Shown here in pieces: positions 53,401 through 61,154 of a stretch of DNA of 64,000 bases. A program made the translations under genes and the position numbers. The first letter of the stretch is position 1. Every line of letters begins with the position of its first letter. Below the pieces are notes generated by a model. It had not been told where the DNA came from. It ran no database searches and saw nothing but the letters and a program-made list of their open reading frames with translations. Source of the stretch: Streptomyces luomodiensis. Lineage in GTDB: Bacteria > Actinomycetota > Actinomycetes > Streptomycetales > Streptomycetaceae. The DNA is taken from assembly GCF_031679605.1 (NCBI RefSeq), contig NZ_CP117522.1, positions 7,874,001-7,938,000 on the forward strand. Reading direction: 5' to 3'.

Positions 53401-55395
53401 GCCGCCGAGTCCGAGGCCGCCGCCCCCGGCGCTACCGCCCCCGAAGCGGACCCCACCTCGGCGGCCCCGGCGACGGACACCCAGTCCGCGCCGGCCGCCG
53501 ACCCCGCACCGGCCCCCGGCGCCGAGCCGGCCCCCGAGGCGGCCCCGGCATCGGAACCGAACCCCGAGGCGGCCCCCCACCCCGCCCCTGCCGCCGAAGC
53601 GGAACCGGAGAGCCCCACACCGGAAACCGAGAGCCCCGCACCGGCCCCCACCCCCCTCGGCCCCCCTGCCGACGGGTACGACGAGGCCGAGCGCGCCGCC
53701 GTCCACCGCGTGATGCGCGAGCGCCGGGACATCCGTAACGGCTTCCGGTCCGACCCCATCCCGCACGAGGTGTTGCTGCGCGTTCTCGAGGCCGCGCACA
53801 CCGCGCCCAGCGTCGGGCACTCCCAGCCGTGGGACTTCGTCGTCATCCGCTCGGAGGAGACCCGGCGCGCCATGCACGAGCTGGCCATGCGCCAGCGGGA
53901 CGCGTACGCCAAGTCCCTGCCCAAGGGCCGGGCCAAGCAGTTCAAGCAACTGAAGATCGAGGCGATCCTCGAGACCCCGGTGAACATCGTCGTCACCGCC
54001 GACCCCACCCGGGGCGGCCGGCACACCCTCGGCCGGCACACCCAGCCGCAGATGGCGCCGTACTCCTCCGCGCTCGCGGTGGAGAACCTGTGGCTCGCCG
54101 CCCGCGCCGAGGGCCTCGGCGTCGGCTGGGTCAGCTTCTTCGACGAGCGCGAGATGGTGCGTGAGCTCGGGCTGCCCGAGCATCTGGAGGTCGTGGCGTA
54201 TCTGTGCGTCGGATACGTCGACGAGTTCCCGGAGGAGCCGGAGCTGATGCGGTCCGGGTGGTCCAAGCGCCGCCCGCTGTCCTGGGTCGTCCACGAGGAG
54301 ACGTACGGCCGCCGCACCCTGCCCGGCGGGGAACCGCACAACCTGCTCCAGGAGACCCTGCGGGGCATCCGTCCGCTGGACGCCAAGGCGCTCGGCGAGG
54401 CGTGGGAGCGGCAGAAGCGGATGACCAAGCCGTCCGGTGCGCTGGGCATGCTGGAGATCATCTCCGCCCAGCTGAGCGGGTTGTCCCGGCAGTGCCCGCC
54501 GCCGATCCCGGAGCCCGCGGCCGTCGCGGTCTTCGCGGGCGACCACGGGGTGCACGCCCAGGGCGTCACCGCCTGGCCGCAGGAGGTCACCGGCCAGATG
54601 GTGGCCAACTTCCTGGGCGGCGGCGCGGTCTGCAACGCCTTCGCCGGCCAGGTCGGCGCCGAGGTGTGCGTGGTGGACGTCGGGGTGGCGAGCGATCTGC
54701 CCAGCACGCCCGGTCTGCTGCCGCGCAAGGTGCGGGCGGGCACCGGGGACTTCACCGTCGGCCCCGCGCTCACCCGCGAGGAGGTGCTGCGCGCGGTCGA
54801 GGTGGGCATCGAGACGGCCCGCGACCTGGTGGCCGCCGGGAACAAGGCGCTGCTCACCGGTGAGATGGGCATCGCCAACACCACCGTGTCGGCCGCCCTG
54901 GTCTCCGTCTACACCGGCGCCGACCCGGCCGAGGTGACCGGGCGCGGCACGGGCATCAACGACGAGATGCACGCGCGCAAGATCGATGTCGTACGGCGCG
55001 GTCTCGAGCTGCACCAGCCCGATCCGGCCGACCCCATCGGCGTTCTGGCGGCGTTCGGCGGCCTGGAGCACGCCGCGATCGCCGGTCTGCTGCTGGGCGG
55101 TGCCTCCCTGCGTACGCCGGTGATCCTGGACGGGGTGAGCGCGGGCGCCGCGGCGCTGGTCGCACGGGCCATCGCGCCCGAGGTGCTGGCGGCCTGCATC
55201 GCGGGCCACCGCAGCGCCGAGCCGGGCCATGTGGCGGCCCTGAACAAGCTGGGCCTGCGCCCCCTGGTCGACCTGGACCTGCGGCTCGGCGAGGGCACCG
55301 GCGCGCTGCTCGCCCTCCCGGTGGTGCAGAGCGCCGCGCGGGCGATGCACGAGGTGGCCACCTTCGACTCCGCAGGGGTCACGGAGAAGAACTGA
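50443..55395 (+). CDS. cobT: Giant fusion: disordered repeat arm + BluB (DMB synthase) + CobT
   Basis: 1650 residues. Residues 1-~1075 are low complexity (Ala, Glu, Pro, Gln), apart from two conserved-looking islands: EEDDLLLMPGAQGAWS (~65-80) and RRPLHLGPPVPDTSTSGVVR (~145). Residues ~1077-1300 are a BluB-type nitroreductase (ERRDIRNGFRSDPIPHEVLL, HTAPSVGHSQPWDFV, YVDEFPEEPEL) that makes 5,6-dimethylbenzimidazole from FMNH2. Residues ~1300-1645 are nicotinate-nucleotide:DMB phosphoribosyltransferase (KPSGALGMLEIISAQLSGL, VFAGDHGVHAQGVTAWPQEV, GEMGIANTTVSAALV, LGEGTGALLALPVV with catalytic E1617). One chain would therefore make and activate the lower ligand. Streptomyces CobT proteins with long N-termini are known to me; this arm seems very long. 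ATG 50443 has GAGGGG upstream. Confidence 0.93.
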   Translation: MTDTGQVPGEGLPENAGGRLGHPHPADVHAPPADAGYIEQPQPGVPPGAAYTFLDGPEHGGEEDDLLLMPGAQGAWSEQQAQYQTGAYEPGVLNPGVPDPGAAPYADAQMPEPQPVVEQPAPQPAPAPAAYAAPAAPAAHARRPLHLGPPVPDTSTSGVVRSLADRGPAAGRHAAPVRQPEPQAAPQPEPEYGAGPRHGAPAPEQAGMAEQQFAGAEQYAGPEQYAGPEQYGGPEQFAGPEQYAGPEQFAEAEQQQQFAAADPFAGPEQPVLPEQPLTVDYSTAPQYAAGPQYFTPQPDDPSRLPGPQLADLPHLVDAPQPGDAWDSTPPVQQAEPAPAPAETVGPAGESQAVEAPEAEPAPQQFAQPEAVAPEAQPVAMDQGYVDPAVADPHQAGPTIPAQAGAPVMEPAPQAVPAAEQVVDIPAQAQAEPVAASVAEAAPEIPAQVPHEPVAEPAPQEQAATEEPQAPVAEAPVAEAAQQLPEQPAESAEPTAVDPGHSIVADETPQQAEPAEPEAEPATPEEAPAEAQQPESEPTATEEAAPEVAAEAPETEAAATPAAGSAENEAPEAEAQPTAPETATPQDEAAQPEAGSAEPEAGAAEPEAAEAETSAPEAVEAEAGDPDASASEAAEPEATAPQGEVTQSESAEPAAVEPEVGSAESVAAEPEAVEAGAGGPDAGASEAEPEAAASQGEAAQSDGTVPAAAEAEAAEPEATEPEAAGPEAAEAETSAPEAGVSAAAGPEDVEAGAGDPDASALEAAEPEATAPQGEAAQSESAGPEAAQPEAGSAEPEAGAAEPEAVEAVEAEAGGPDAGASDAEPEAAASQGEAAEPEAGAAEPVATQPEAAGPEAVEAETSAPEATVPAAAEPEATAPQGEAAQSESAGPEAAQPEAGAAEPEATQPEAAEPEAGTAGPEAAAPEAEPESAEPETAEPEAGETGPEAAEPEPETGEPEPEAGEPEPEAGAPEATQPAAVGPEATEPAAAESEAAAPGATAPEADPTSAAPATDTQSAPAADPAPAPGAEPAPEAAPASEPNPEAAPHPAPAAEAEPESPTPETESPAPAPTPLGPPADGYDEAERAAVHRVMRERRDIRNGFRSDPIPHEVLLRVLEAAHTAPSVGHSQPWDFVVIRSEETRRAMHELAMRQRDAYAKSLPKGRAKQFKQLKIEAILETPVNIVVTADPTRGGRHTLGRHTQPQMAPYSSALAVENLWLAARAEGLGVGWVSFFDEREMVRELGLPEHLEVVAYLCVGYVDEFPEEPELMRSGWSKRRPLSWVVHEETYGRRTLPGGEPHNLLQETLRGIRPLDAKALGEAWERQKRMTKPSGALGMLEIISAQLSGLSRQCPPPIPEPAAVAVFAGDHGVHAQGVTAWPQEVTGQMVANFLGGGAVCNAFAGQVGAEVCVVDVGVASDLPSTPGLLPRKVRAGTGDFTVGPALTREEVLRAVEVGIETARDLVAAGNKALLTGEMGIANTTVSAALVSVYTGADPAEVTGRGTGINDEMHARKIDVVRRGLELHQPDPADPIGVLAAFGGLEHAAIAGLLLGGASLRTPVILDGVSAGAAALVARAIAPEVLAACIAGHRSAEPGHVAALNKLGLRPLVDLDLRLGEGTGALLALPVVQSAARAMHEVATFDSAGVTEKN
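51082..51189 (+). repeat. 18-bp tandem repeat, six copies, in the cobT arm
   Basis: Unit GCCGGACCCGAGCAGTAC (AGPEQY/F) repeated in frame six times, residues 214-249, with few substitutions. Recent expansion is likely. Confidence 0.85.
52200..53430 (+). repeat. Imperfect long repeats encoding the EPEA-rich arm
   Basis: Residues ~586-995 are built from short (A/P/T)-EPEA units. On a larger scale a block starting GCCACGGC(A/C)CC(C/T)CAGGGCGAG recurs at 52351, 52741 and 53062, i.e. 390 and 321 bp apart, both whole numbers of codons (130 and 107). Long segments between copies also match, e.g. the stretch encoding AAQSESAGPEAAQPEAG. Confidence 0.8.
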
Positions 55396-55400
55396 TGCCC

Positions 55401-55430
55401 GCCCCCGCCGCGTAAGGTGTCGGCGGGGGC
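55401..55430 (+). terminator. Hairpin between cobT and cysG
   Basis: GCCCCCGCCG (55401-55410) and CGGCGGGGGC (55421-55430), 10-bp perfect stem, 10-nt loop, 6 bp after the cobT stop. Terminator or partial attenuator ahead of cysG. Confidence 0.6.
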
Positions 55431-55501
55431 CCCGCCCAGAGCCGATCAGCCGCTCCAGTGCCGCAGCGGCAGCGCATTCGCACGAGGAGAGCTGCACCGC
55501 C

Positions 55502-56722
55502 ATGTCCGAAAACTTCGCATACCCCGTCGGACTGCGCCTTTCCGGGCGGCGGGTCGTCGTCCTCGGGGCGGGCCAGGTCGCCCAGCGCCGGCTGCCCGCG
55601 CTGATAGCGGCCGGTGCGGACATCCTGCTGATCTCACCGTCCGCCACGGCCTCCGTCGAGGCCATGGCCGAGGCGGGGGAGGTGCGCTGGGAGCGCCGCC
55701 GGTACCAGGAGGGCGACTTCGAGGGCGCCTGGTACGTCCTGATCACCACGGACGACCCGGAGGCCAATGCCGCCGCGTCCGCCGAGGCCGAGGCGCGCCG
55801 GATCTGGTGCGTCCGCAGCGACGACGCCGAGGCCGCCTCCGCCTGGACTCCGGCCACCGGACGCAGCGAGGGCGTCACCGTCGCCGTGCTCACCGGACAC
55901 GATCCGCGCCGCTCCGCCGCCGTACGGGACGCCGTGGTGGAGGGGCTGCGCGACGGCACCCTGGCCGCGCCCCGCCATCGCGCCCGCGGCCCCCGGGTGG
56001 CGCTGGTGGGCGGCGGGCCGGGTGATCCCGACCTGATCACCGTGCGCGGCCGCCGCCTCCTCGCCGAGGCGGACGTGGTGGTCGCCGACCGGCTCGGCCC
56101 GCGCGATCTGCTCGACGAACTCCCGCCGCATGTCGAGGTGATCGACGCGGCGAAGATCCCCTACGGCCGCTTCATGGCCCAGGAGGCGATCAACAACGCG
56201 CTGATCGAGCACGCCAAGGCGGGCAAGTCGGTGGTGCGGCTCAAGGGCGGCGACCCCTTCGTCTTCGGGCGCGGCATGGAGGAGGCGGAGGCGCTGGCCG
56301 AGGCGGGTATCCCGTGCACCGTCGTGCCCGGCATCTCCAGCTCCATCAGCGTCCCGGGCGCGGCCGGGATCCCGGTGACCCACCGGGGCGTCGCGCATGA
56401 GTTCACGGTGGTCAGCGGCCATGTCGCCCCGGACGACCCGAGCTCCCTGGTGGACTGGGCGGCGCTGGCCAGGCTGCGCGGCACGCTGGTGCTGCTCATG
56501 GCCGTCGAGAAGATCGGCGCCATCGCCGCGACCCTGGTGGCGCACGGCCGCGCCGCCGACACCCCCGTCGCCGTCGTCCAGGAGGGCACCACCCCGGCCC
56601 AGCGCCGGGTGGACGCGACCCTCGCCACCGTGGGGGAGAGGGTCGCCGCCGAGGGCGTACGGCCCCCGGCGGTCGTGGTGATCGGCGACGTCGTCGCCCT
56701 TTCGTCCCGTGACCACGACTGA
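55502..56722 (+). CDS. cysG: Precorrin-2 dehydrogenase / uroporphyrinogen-III C-methyltransferase fusion
   Basis: 406 residues. N-terminal ~160 are the NAD-dependent precorrin-2 dehydrogenase/ferrochelatase-type domain (VGLRLSGRRVVVLGAGQVAQ, DILLISPSATASVEAMAEAG). Residues ~165-400 are SUMT/CobA (VALVGGGPGDPDLITVRGRR, LLAEADVVVADRLGPRDLLD, VVRLKGGDPFVFGRGMEEAE, GIPVTHRGVAHEFTVVSGH). Feeds precorrin-2 to cobalamin and sirohydrochlorin to siroheme for sulfite and nitrite reductases. The central dimerization segment of enterobacterial CysG seems shortened. Starts at ATG 55502 with GAGGAG upstream. Confidence 0.93.
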   Translation: MSENFAYPVGLRLSGRRVVVLGAGQVAQRRLPALIAAGADILLISPSATASVEAMAEAGEVRWERRRYQEGDFEGAWYVLITTDDPEANAAASAEAEARRIWCVRSDDAEAASAWTPATGRSEGVTVAVLTGHDPRRSAAVRDAVVEGLRDGTLAAPRHRARGPRVALVGGGPGDPDLITVRGRRLLAEADVVVADRLGPRDLLDELPPHVEVIDAAKIPYGRFMAQEAINNALIEHAKAGKSVVRLKGGDPFVFGRGMEEAEALAEAGIPCTVVPGISSSISVPGAAGIPVTHRGVAHEFTVVSGHVAPDDPSSLVDWAALARLRGTLVLLMAVEKIGAIAATLVAHGRAADTPVAVVQEGTTPAQRRVDATLATVGERVAAEGVRPPAVVVIGDVVALSSRDHD

Positions 56723-56794
56723 TTCGTAACCGCCGGTAACATAATCGCGTCGGGCTCATTGGCACCGCATCCAGGACAAGGCAGTATCACTTAA

Positions 56795-57643
56795 GTGGCT
56801 GATCTCATCACCGTCGACGATCCGGACGACCCGCGACTGCGCGACTACACGGGTCTGACCGATGTGGAGCTGCGGCGCAAGCGGGAACCGGCCGAGGGCC
56901 TGTTCATCGCCGAGGGCGAGAAGGTCATCCGGCGCGCCCGGATCGCCGGTTACGAGATGCGCTCGATGCTGCTGTCGTCCAAGTGGGTCGATGTGATGCG
57001 GGACGTCATCGAGGACGTCCCCGCCCCCGTCTACGCCGTCAGCCCCGAACTGGCCGAACGGGTGACGGGCTACCACGTCCACCGCGGCGCCCTCGCCTCC
57101 ATGCAGCGCAAGCCGCTGCCCGACGCGGAGTCGATCCTGCGGGACGCCCGGCGCGTCGCGATCATGGAGTCCGTCAACGACCACACCAACACCGGCGCCA
57201 TCTTCCGCAGCGCGGCGGCCCTGGGCATGGACGCCGTACTCCTCTCCCCGGACTGCGCAGACCCCCTCTACCGGCGCTCGGTCAAGGTCTCCATGGGCGC
57301 CGTCTTCTCCGTTCCGTACGCCCGCCTGGAGAGCTGGCCGCGCGGTCTGGAGGCGGTCCGGGACGCGGGTTTCAAGATCCTCGCCCTGACCCCCGACGAG
57401 AAGGCCACCACCATCGACGACGCGGCCCCGCACCGCCTGGAGCGGGCCGCGCTGATGCTGGGCGCGGAGGGCGACGGACTCTCCACCCAGGCGCTGATGG
57501 CCGCGGACGAGTGGGTCCGCATCCCCATGGCCCACGGTGTGGACTCGCTCAACGTGGGCGCGGCGGCGGCGGTCGCCTTCTACGCGGTCACCTCGGGCCG
57601 GCCGGGCGGGACTCTGACGCCTACCGGCCGGGCGGGATCCTGA
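56795..57643 (+). CDS. SpoU/TrmH-family RNA 2'-O-methyltransferase
   Basis: 282 residues. Substrate-binding N-domain (ELRRKREPAEGLFIAEGEKV) and knotted SPOUT domain with the three family motifs: ESVNDHTNTGAIFRSAAALG, LMLGAEGDGLSTQAL and IPMAHGVDSLNVGAAAAVAF. Methylates a ribose in tRNA or rRNA; the target is unknown. GTG 56795 has no strong ribosome site, yet the family N-terminus starts there. The last residues (GRPGGTLTPTGRAGS) are encoded by the first copies of a 26-bp tandem repeat. Confidence 0.9.
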   Translation: MADLITVDDPDDPRLRDYTGLTDVELRRKREPAEGLFIAEGEKVIRRARIAGYEMRSMLLSSKWVDVMRDVIEDVPAPVYAVSPELAERVTGYHVHRGALASMQRKPLPDAESILRDARRVAIMESVNDHTNTGAIFRSAAALGMDAVLLSPDCADPLYRRSVKVSMGAVFSVPYARLESWPRGLEAVRDAGFKILALTPDEKATTIDDAAPHRLERAALMLGAEGDGLSTQALMAADEWVRIPMAHGVDSLNVGAAAAVAFYAVTSGRPGGTLTPTGRAGS

Positions 57644-57799
57644 CGCCTACCGGCCGGGCGGGACTCTGACGCCCACCGGCTGTCCGGACTCTGACGCCCA
57701 CCGGTCGGCCGGGACTCTGACGCCTACCGGCTGTCCGGACCCTGAGACGCCTACCGGCTGTCGGGTATCTACTGGCTGTCCGGCGCCTGCCGGCTGTCC
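57608..57799. repeat. 26-bp tandem repeat across the ends of two convergent genes
   Basis: GGGACTCTGACGCCTACCGG followed by CCGGGC or CTGTCC, six units of 25-26 bp (57608, 57634, 57660, 57686, 57711, 57737) then two shortened ones to 57799. Supplies the last residues of the methyltransferase and the last ~10 residues of the kinase. Confidence 0.85.
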
Positions 57800-59121
57800 G
57801 GCACGGCCGCCACCGAGGGCGGCGCCGCGGACGACGAGACCGACCCCGTCGGTCCGGGCGCACCGCCCAGGCCGTTCGCCGGGCCCTGGCAGCCCTGCGC
57901 CGCCGCGATCCCCAGCGCCACCAGCAGCGTCACCACGACGAACACGGTCAGCCGCTGCCGCAGCAGCCGATGGTCCGGCCCGCTGGGGCGGCGTCCGTTC
58001 GGTGCGGTGCGCACGGGATGCGCGGGGCGCGCCGGACGGTCCGGCCGGTCGGGGCGGTCCGTGCGCACGGGCGGCCGCGGGCCCCGGCGCTGAGCCGGAC
58101 GCGCGGGGGTGTTCCGCCCCGCGGGACGCCCCGAGCCCCCGCCTGTACCGGCACCGGGCCGCGAGGACGACGGCCCGCTTCGCGGCGTCGGCGTGCCGCC
58201 GGGGCGCCGCTCCGTGTCCTGGTCGGCGTGCGCCTCGGGACGCCGCCCCGGAGGGCGGCCCGGTGCTCCGCCGTAGCCCCCCGCGCCGGGCCCGTGCCCA
58301 TGCGCCTCGCGCGCCGCGATCTCCTTCAGCCGCAGCGACAGTTGCAGGGTGCTCGGCCGGTCCTCCGGGGCCTTCGCCAGACAGGCGTGGAGCAGCGGCG
58401 CCAGGGCGTCCGGCACGCCCAGCAGCTGCGGCTCCTCATGCACCACCCGGTACAGCATCACCTCGGAACTCCCGTGCCCGAACGGCGAGTCCGCCGTGCA
58501 GGCGTACGCGAGCGTCGCGCCCAGCGCGAACACGTCGGTCGCCGGGGTCACCGCCGCGCCCCGCACCTGCTCGGGCGCGAGGAAGCCGGGCGAGCCCACC
58601 GCCGTGCCGACGTGGGTGAGGGTGCTGGCGCCGGTCGCCCAGGCGATCCCGAAGTCGATGATGCGCGGGCCCTTGGGGGAGAGCAGGATGTTGGAGGGCT
58701 TGAGGTCGCGGTGGACGACCCCCGCCTCATGGACCGCCAACAGCCCCTCCGCCAGCGCCGACCCGATCGACGCGACCTGCGCGGCGGGCAGCGGGCCCTC
58801 CTCGTTCACCTTGTCGTGGAGGGAGGGGCCCGGTACGTACTGGGTGGCGAGCCAGGGGCGGTCGGCCTCCAGATCGGCGGCCACCAGCCGGGCCGTACAG
58901 CCCCCGCGGATCCGCCGCGCGGCGGAGACCTCGCGGGCGAACCGGGACCGGAACTCCCGGTCCTCGGCGAGGTCCGGCCGGATCACCTTCAGGGCCACCC
59001 GCTGCCCGCGCCGGTCGGAGCCGAGGTAGACCACCCCCATACCGCCCGCGCCGAGCCGCCGGTGCAGCCGGAAGGAACCGACGACACGCGGGTCCTCGCG
59101 CCGGAGCCGCATCATCGCCAT
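57769..59121 (-). CDS. Transmembrane serine/threonine protein kinase
   Basis: 450 residues. Kinase domain residues ~15-270: glycine loop RLGAGGMGVVYLG, VALKVIRPDL with the ATP lysine, catalytic GVVHRDLKPSNILLSPKG, metal IIDFGIAWA, then VGSPGFLAPEQVRGAAVTPA. A ~120-residue Pro/Arg/Gly linker (including tandem RPDRPDRPARPAHP) leads to one membrane helix (~391-409, LTVFVVVTLLVALGIAAA). The extracellular tail is only ~40 residues of Gly/Ser/Pro/Ala with no PASTA or other sensor domain, so the input is unclear. C-terminus lies in the 26-bp repeat array. Confidence 0.92.
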   Translation of the reverse strand: MAMMRLRREDPRVVGSFRLHRRLGAGGMGVVYLGSDRRGQRVALKVIRPDLAEDREFRSRFAREVSAARRIRGGCTARLVAADLEADRPWLATQYVPGPSLHDKVNEEGPLPAAQVASIGSALAEGLLAVHEAGVVHRDLKPSNILLSPKGPRIIDFGIAWATGASTLTHVGTAVGSPGFLAPEQVRGAAVTPATDVFALGATLAYACTADSPFGHGSSEVMLYRVVHEEPQLLGVPDALAPLLHACLAKAPEDRPSTLQLSLRLKEIAAREAHGHGPGAGGYGGAPGRPPGRRPEAHADQDTERRPGGTPTPRSGPSSSRPGAGTGGGSGRPAGRNTPARPAQRRGPRPPVRTDRPDRPDRPARPAHPVRTAPNGRRPSGPDHRLLRQRLTVFVVVTLLVALGIAAAQGCQGPANGLGGAPGPTGSVSSSAAPPSVAAVPDSRQAPDSQ

Positions 59122-59431
59122 GTCCGTCCCCTACCTCCGGTGGGGAGGCCCCTTCCCTTAACCCCTGGTGGGGAGCCCCATCCGCTGCTCGTCTGCTTGC
59201 CGTTTGCCGCTGATTTGCCGTCGGTCCGCTGTTGTTGCCCATTGCTGTCCGCCTGACGTGCACAGCTTACGGATTGACGGCCCCGCGCGCTGAGAGGCCG
59301 CGCATGCGTCGGCCGATGGATTGTCAGTGGTGCCTGGGATCCTGGAGAAGTGGGCCGGAATCGTGGCAATCCGCGCTCGGCTCCGTGCGTGCGTGATCTC
59401 AAAAGGCCGTCTCAGAAGGGGGATTGAGACC
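59122..59431. other. Promoter gap between the kinase and a small gene
   Basis: 310 bp. Contains two near-identical blocks GGTGGGGAGGCCCC and GGTGGGGAGCCCC (about 59139 and 59167), several TTTGCCG/TTGCCG repeats (59200-59240) and a TTGACG at 59274. Likely carries both divergent promoters; no gene seen. Confidence 0.5.
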
Positions 59432-59668
59432 GTGAAGGGTGATCGTGTGGAGATAGTGGTGGACGCGGGCGACACGACGCGGACCTACGAAGTGGTGGCC
59501 ACAAGGGCGGGCCGGAGGGTCGAAACGGCGGTCCGGCGCGGGGTGGTGGAAGTGAGCGAAGTCACCCGTAATGGCTCCGTGGTGCGGACGGCCCGCTTCA
59601 TGGCCAACCGGGTCCTGGCGCTGGTGGAGCAGCCGGTGCCGCGGGGCGAGGAAGGAGAGGCCGAGTAG
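59432..59668 (+). CDS. Small conserved actinobacterial protein
   Basis: 78 residues from GTG 59432, preceded by AGAAGGGGG. Beta-rich pattern: VKGDRVEIVVDAGDTTRTYE, VVATRAGRRVETAVRRGVVE, VSEVTRNGSVVRTARFMANR. I recall near-identical small proteins of unknown function in many streptomycetes. No membrane segment; basic middle. No function assigned. Confidence 0.7.
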   Translation: MKGDRVEIVVDAGDTTRTYEVVATRAGRRVETAVRRGVVEVSEVTRNGSVVRTARFMANRVLALVEQPVPRGEEGEAE

Positions 59669-59965
59669 CACCCGCCCCGGCCCTGGAAGGACTGCTCCGG
59701 GGCTCGGAGGAAGTCCCTCCGCGGACTCCGGAGGGATCTGTTCCGCGACCCTCTCCGGGATGACCCCAAGACATGGCGGCGCATCTCCACCCAGGGGAGT
59801 ACTCGGTGCCTCCCGGGGTCATCCTCCGGGAGGCCCGGCAATCGGTACGAAGGCATGACGCCGGGCACCGGTGCGCGCGCCTAATGTTGTGGTCAAGCGG
59901 CGGGCGCAGCACTCGTCCCCCGAGGTCAGACGCTCGCCGCCCCCAGATGTGACGGAGGAGGGACG

Positions 59966-60184
59966 ATGGCGGACACGGCCGGGCGCACGGTCATCCGGAC
60001 ACCTCGTCGCAGGTCCGTGGAGGCGGCGGCCGATGCGTTCGGCGGCTCGCGGACCGGCACTCGCCATCCCCTGGTCGCGGCGGCCATGGTGCTGCCGATG
60101 GCCATCCTCCTGACCATCACCTTCGGCGGCTGGGATGCCGTCGTCACACAAGCGTCGTCCGTGGCGGGAATGCTGGGGCGCTGA
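59966..60184 (+). CDS. Small single-pass membrane protein
   Basis: 72 residues. Basic N-terminal half (RTVIRTPRRRSVEAAADAFG) and one hydrophobic helix (LVAAAMVLPMAILLTITFGG). GGAGGAGGGACG precedes the ATG, a strong site that supports the gene. Family unknown. A 13-bp hairpin lies downstream. Confidence 0.65.
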   Translation: MADTAGRTVIRTPRRRSVEAAADAFGGSRTGTRHPLVAAAMVLPMAILLTITFGGWDAVVTQASSVAGMLGR

Positions 60185-60270
60185 GGCGCCCCGGGTCCGG
60201 GAGAGCGGCCCGGACCGGGGACTTCCGGCCATCAACCCCGTGGGGACGGGGGTGCGGCGGACGGCACGAT

Positions 60271-60300
60271 TGCCCGGACGGCTGGGGAGCCGTCCGGGCA
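60271..60300. terminator. Bidirectional terminator
   Basis: TGCCCGGACGGCT and AGCCGTCCGGGCA, 13-bp perfect stem with a GGGG loop, between the small membrane protein gene and the convergent tetR gene. Confidence 0.8.
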
Positions 60301-60415
60301 TCGCGCCGTTCGGGGCCATGCGGACCGCTGTCAGGACCACTCAACCGGGGCCGATGGCCGCGCGGTTCATGCACGAGCCCAGGGCGCTCGCGCCCGGCGC
60401 CGGCGGGGCCGGGGG

Positions 60416-61006
60416 TCAGCGCGGGCGCAGGCCGTTGATGAGCAGGGCGCAGACGGCCTCCAGGGCGGCCTCGGCCTCCGGGGCCTGCCACTCGGGGGCG
60501 TGTGCGGGGTGGTGATAGGCCATGGTGGCGGCGAAGACGGTCCGCGCCGTCGCGGCGGGGTCGGGAGAGGTGAAGTCACCGCTGCCGACACCGTCGGCGA
60601 TGATCACGCGCAGCTGTTCGACCAGGCCGTCCACGTGGTCGGCGAACGCGCTGCTGTGCTCGGCCACCAGGACCCGGTAGGTCGCGAAGAGCTCCGGGTC
60701 GTCGGACATCAGGTGCCGCTTGGCGGTGAACAGCGTGGTGAGCCAGGTGCGCAGCCGCTCGGGCGCGGCCTGCCGGGTGTCGGCCGCGACCGCCGCGAGG
60801 GGCTCGCGTGCCCGGCCCAGCCAGCGCCGGGCGACGGCTTCGCGCAGCGCCGCCTTGGACGGGAAGTGCCGGTAGACGCTGGCGTGGCTGACACCCAGAG
60901 CCCGCGCCACGTCCAGCACCGTGGCCTTCGCCGGTCCATGGCGGCGTAGCACCTCCTCGGTGGCCGTCAGGATGGTCTCGGCGTCGAGTGCCGGGCCCGA
61001 ACGCAT
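60416..61006 (-). CDS. TetR-family transcriptional regulator
   Basis: 196 residues. N-terminal helix-turn-helix: AETILTATEEVLRRHGPAKA, TVLDVARALGVSHASVYRHF, PSKAALREAVARRWL. The C-terminal all-helical ligand domain resembles the TetR_C group with HLMSDDPELFATYRVLVAEH. Starts in a TGATG overlap with a short upstream ORF and is the last gene of a leftward transcript beginning with the cyclase gene; the palindrome before that gene is its probable operator. Confidence 0.9.
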   Translation of the reverse strand: MRSGPALDAETILTATEEVLRRHGPAKATVLDVARALGVSHASVYRHFPSKAALREAVARRWLGRAREPLAAVAADTRQAAPERLRTWLTTLFTAKRHLMSDDPELFATYRVLVAEHSSAFADHVDGLVEQLRVIIADGVGSGDFTSPDPAATARTVFAATMAYHHPAHAPEWQAPEAEAALEAVCALLINGLRPR

Positions 61007-61101
61007 CAGCGCTCGCCGTCCCGGACGGACCGCGCCCCGCGGTCCGTCACTCCGGCGACGGCCCCGGCGACGGCGGAGGCCGGCACCGACTGCTCGCTCA
61101 C
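61006..61101 (-). CDS. Possible 31-residue ORF coupled to tetR
   Basis: GTG 61101 has an excellent AGGAGG 8 nt upstream; the ORF reads VSEQSVPASAVAGAVAGVTD and stops in a TGATG overlap with tetR. Composition is unremarkable (Ala/Val/Ser, then basic). It may be a real small protein or only a translational primer for tetR. Confidence 0.35.
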   Translation of the reverse strand: MSEQSVPASAVAGAVAGVTDRGARSVRDGER

Positions 61102-61154
61102 TGCCAGTTCCTCCTCGGTCAGGACAATCCGGCCGCGGACGGCGGAGGGGGCCG

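Noticed and set aside
50278..56040. A 1920-codon open frame on the minus strand opposite cobT
   Set aside because: It mirrors the low-complexity cobT arm and both neighbours; Leu/Gly/Arg repeats come from the GC-rich complement, and no start site or domain is visible.
57608..57799. CRISPR-like appearance of the 26-bp repeats
   Set aside because: Units are contiguous with no spacers, and no cas genes are present.
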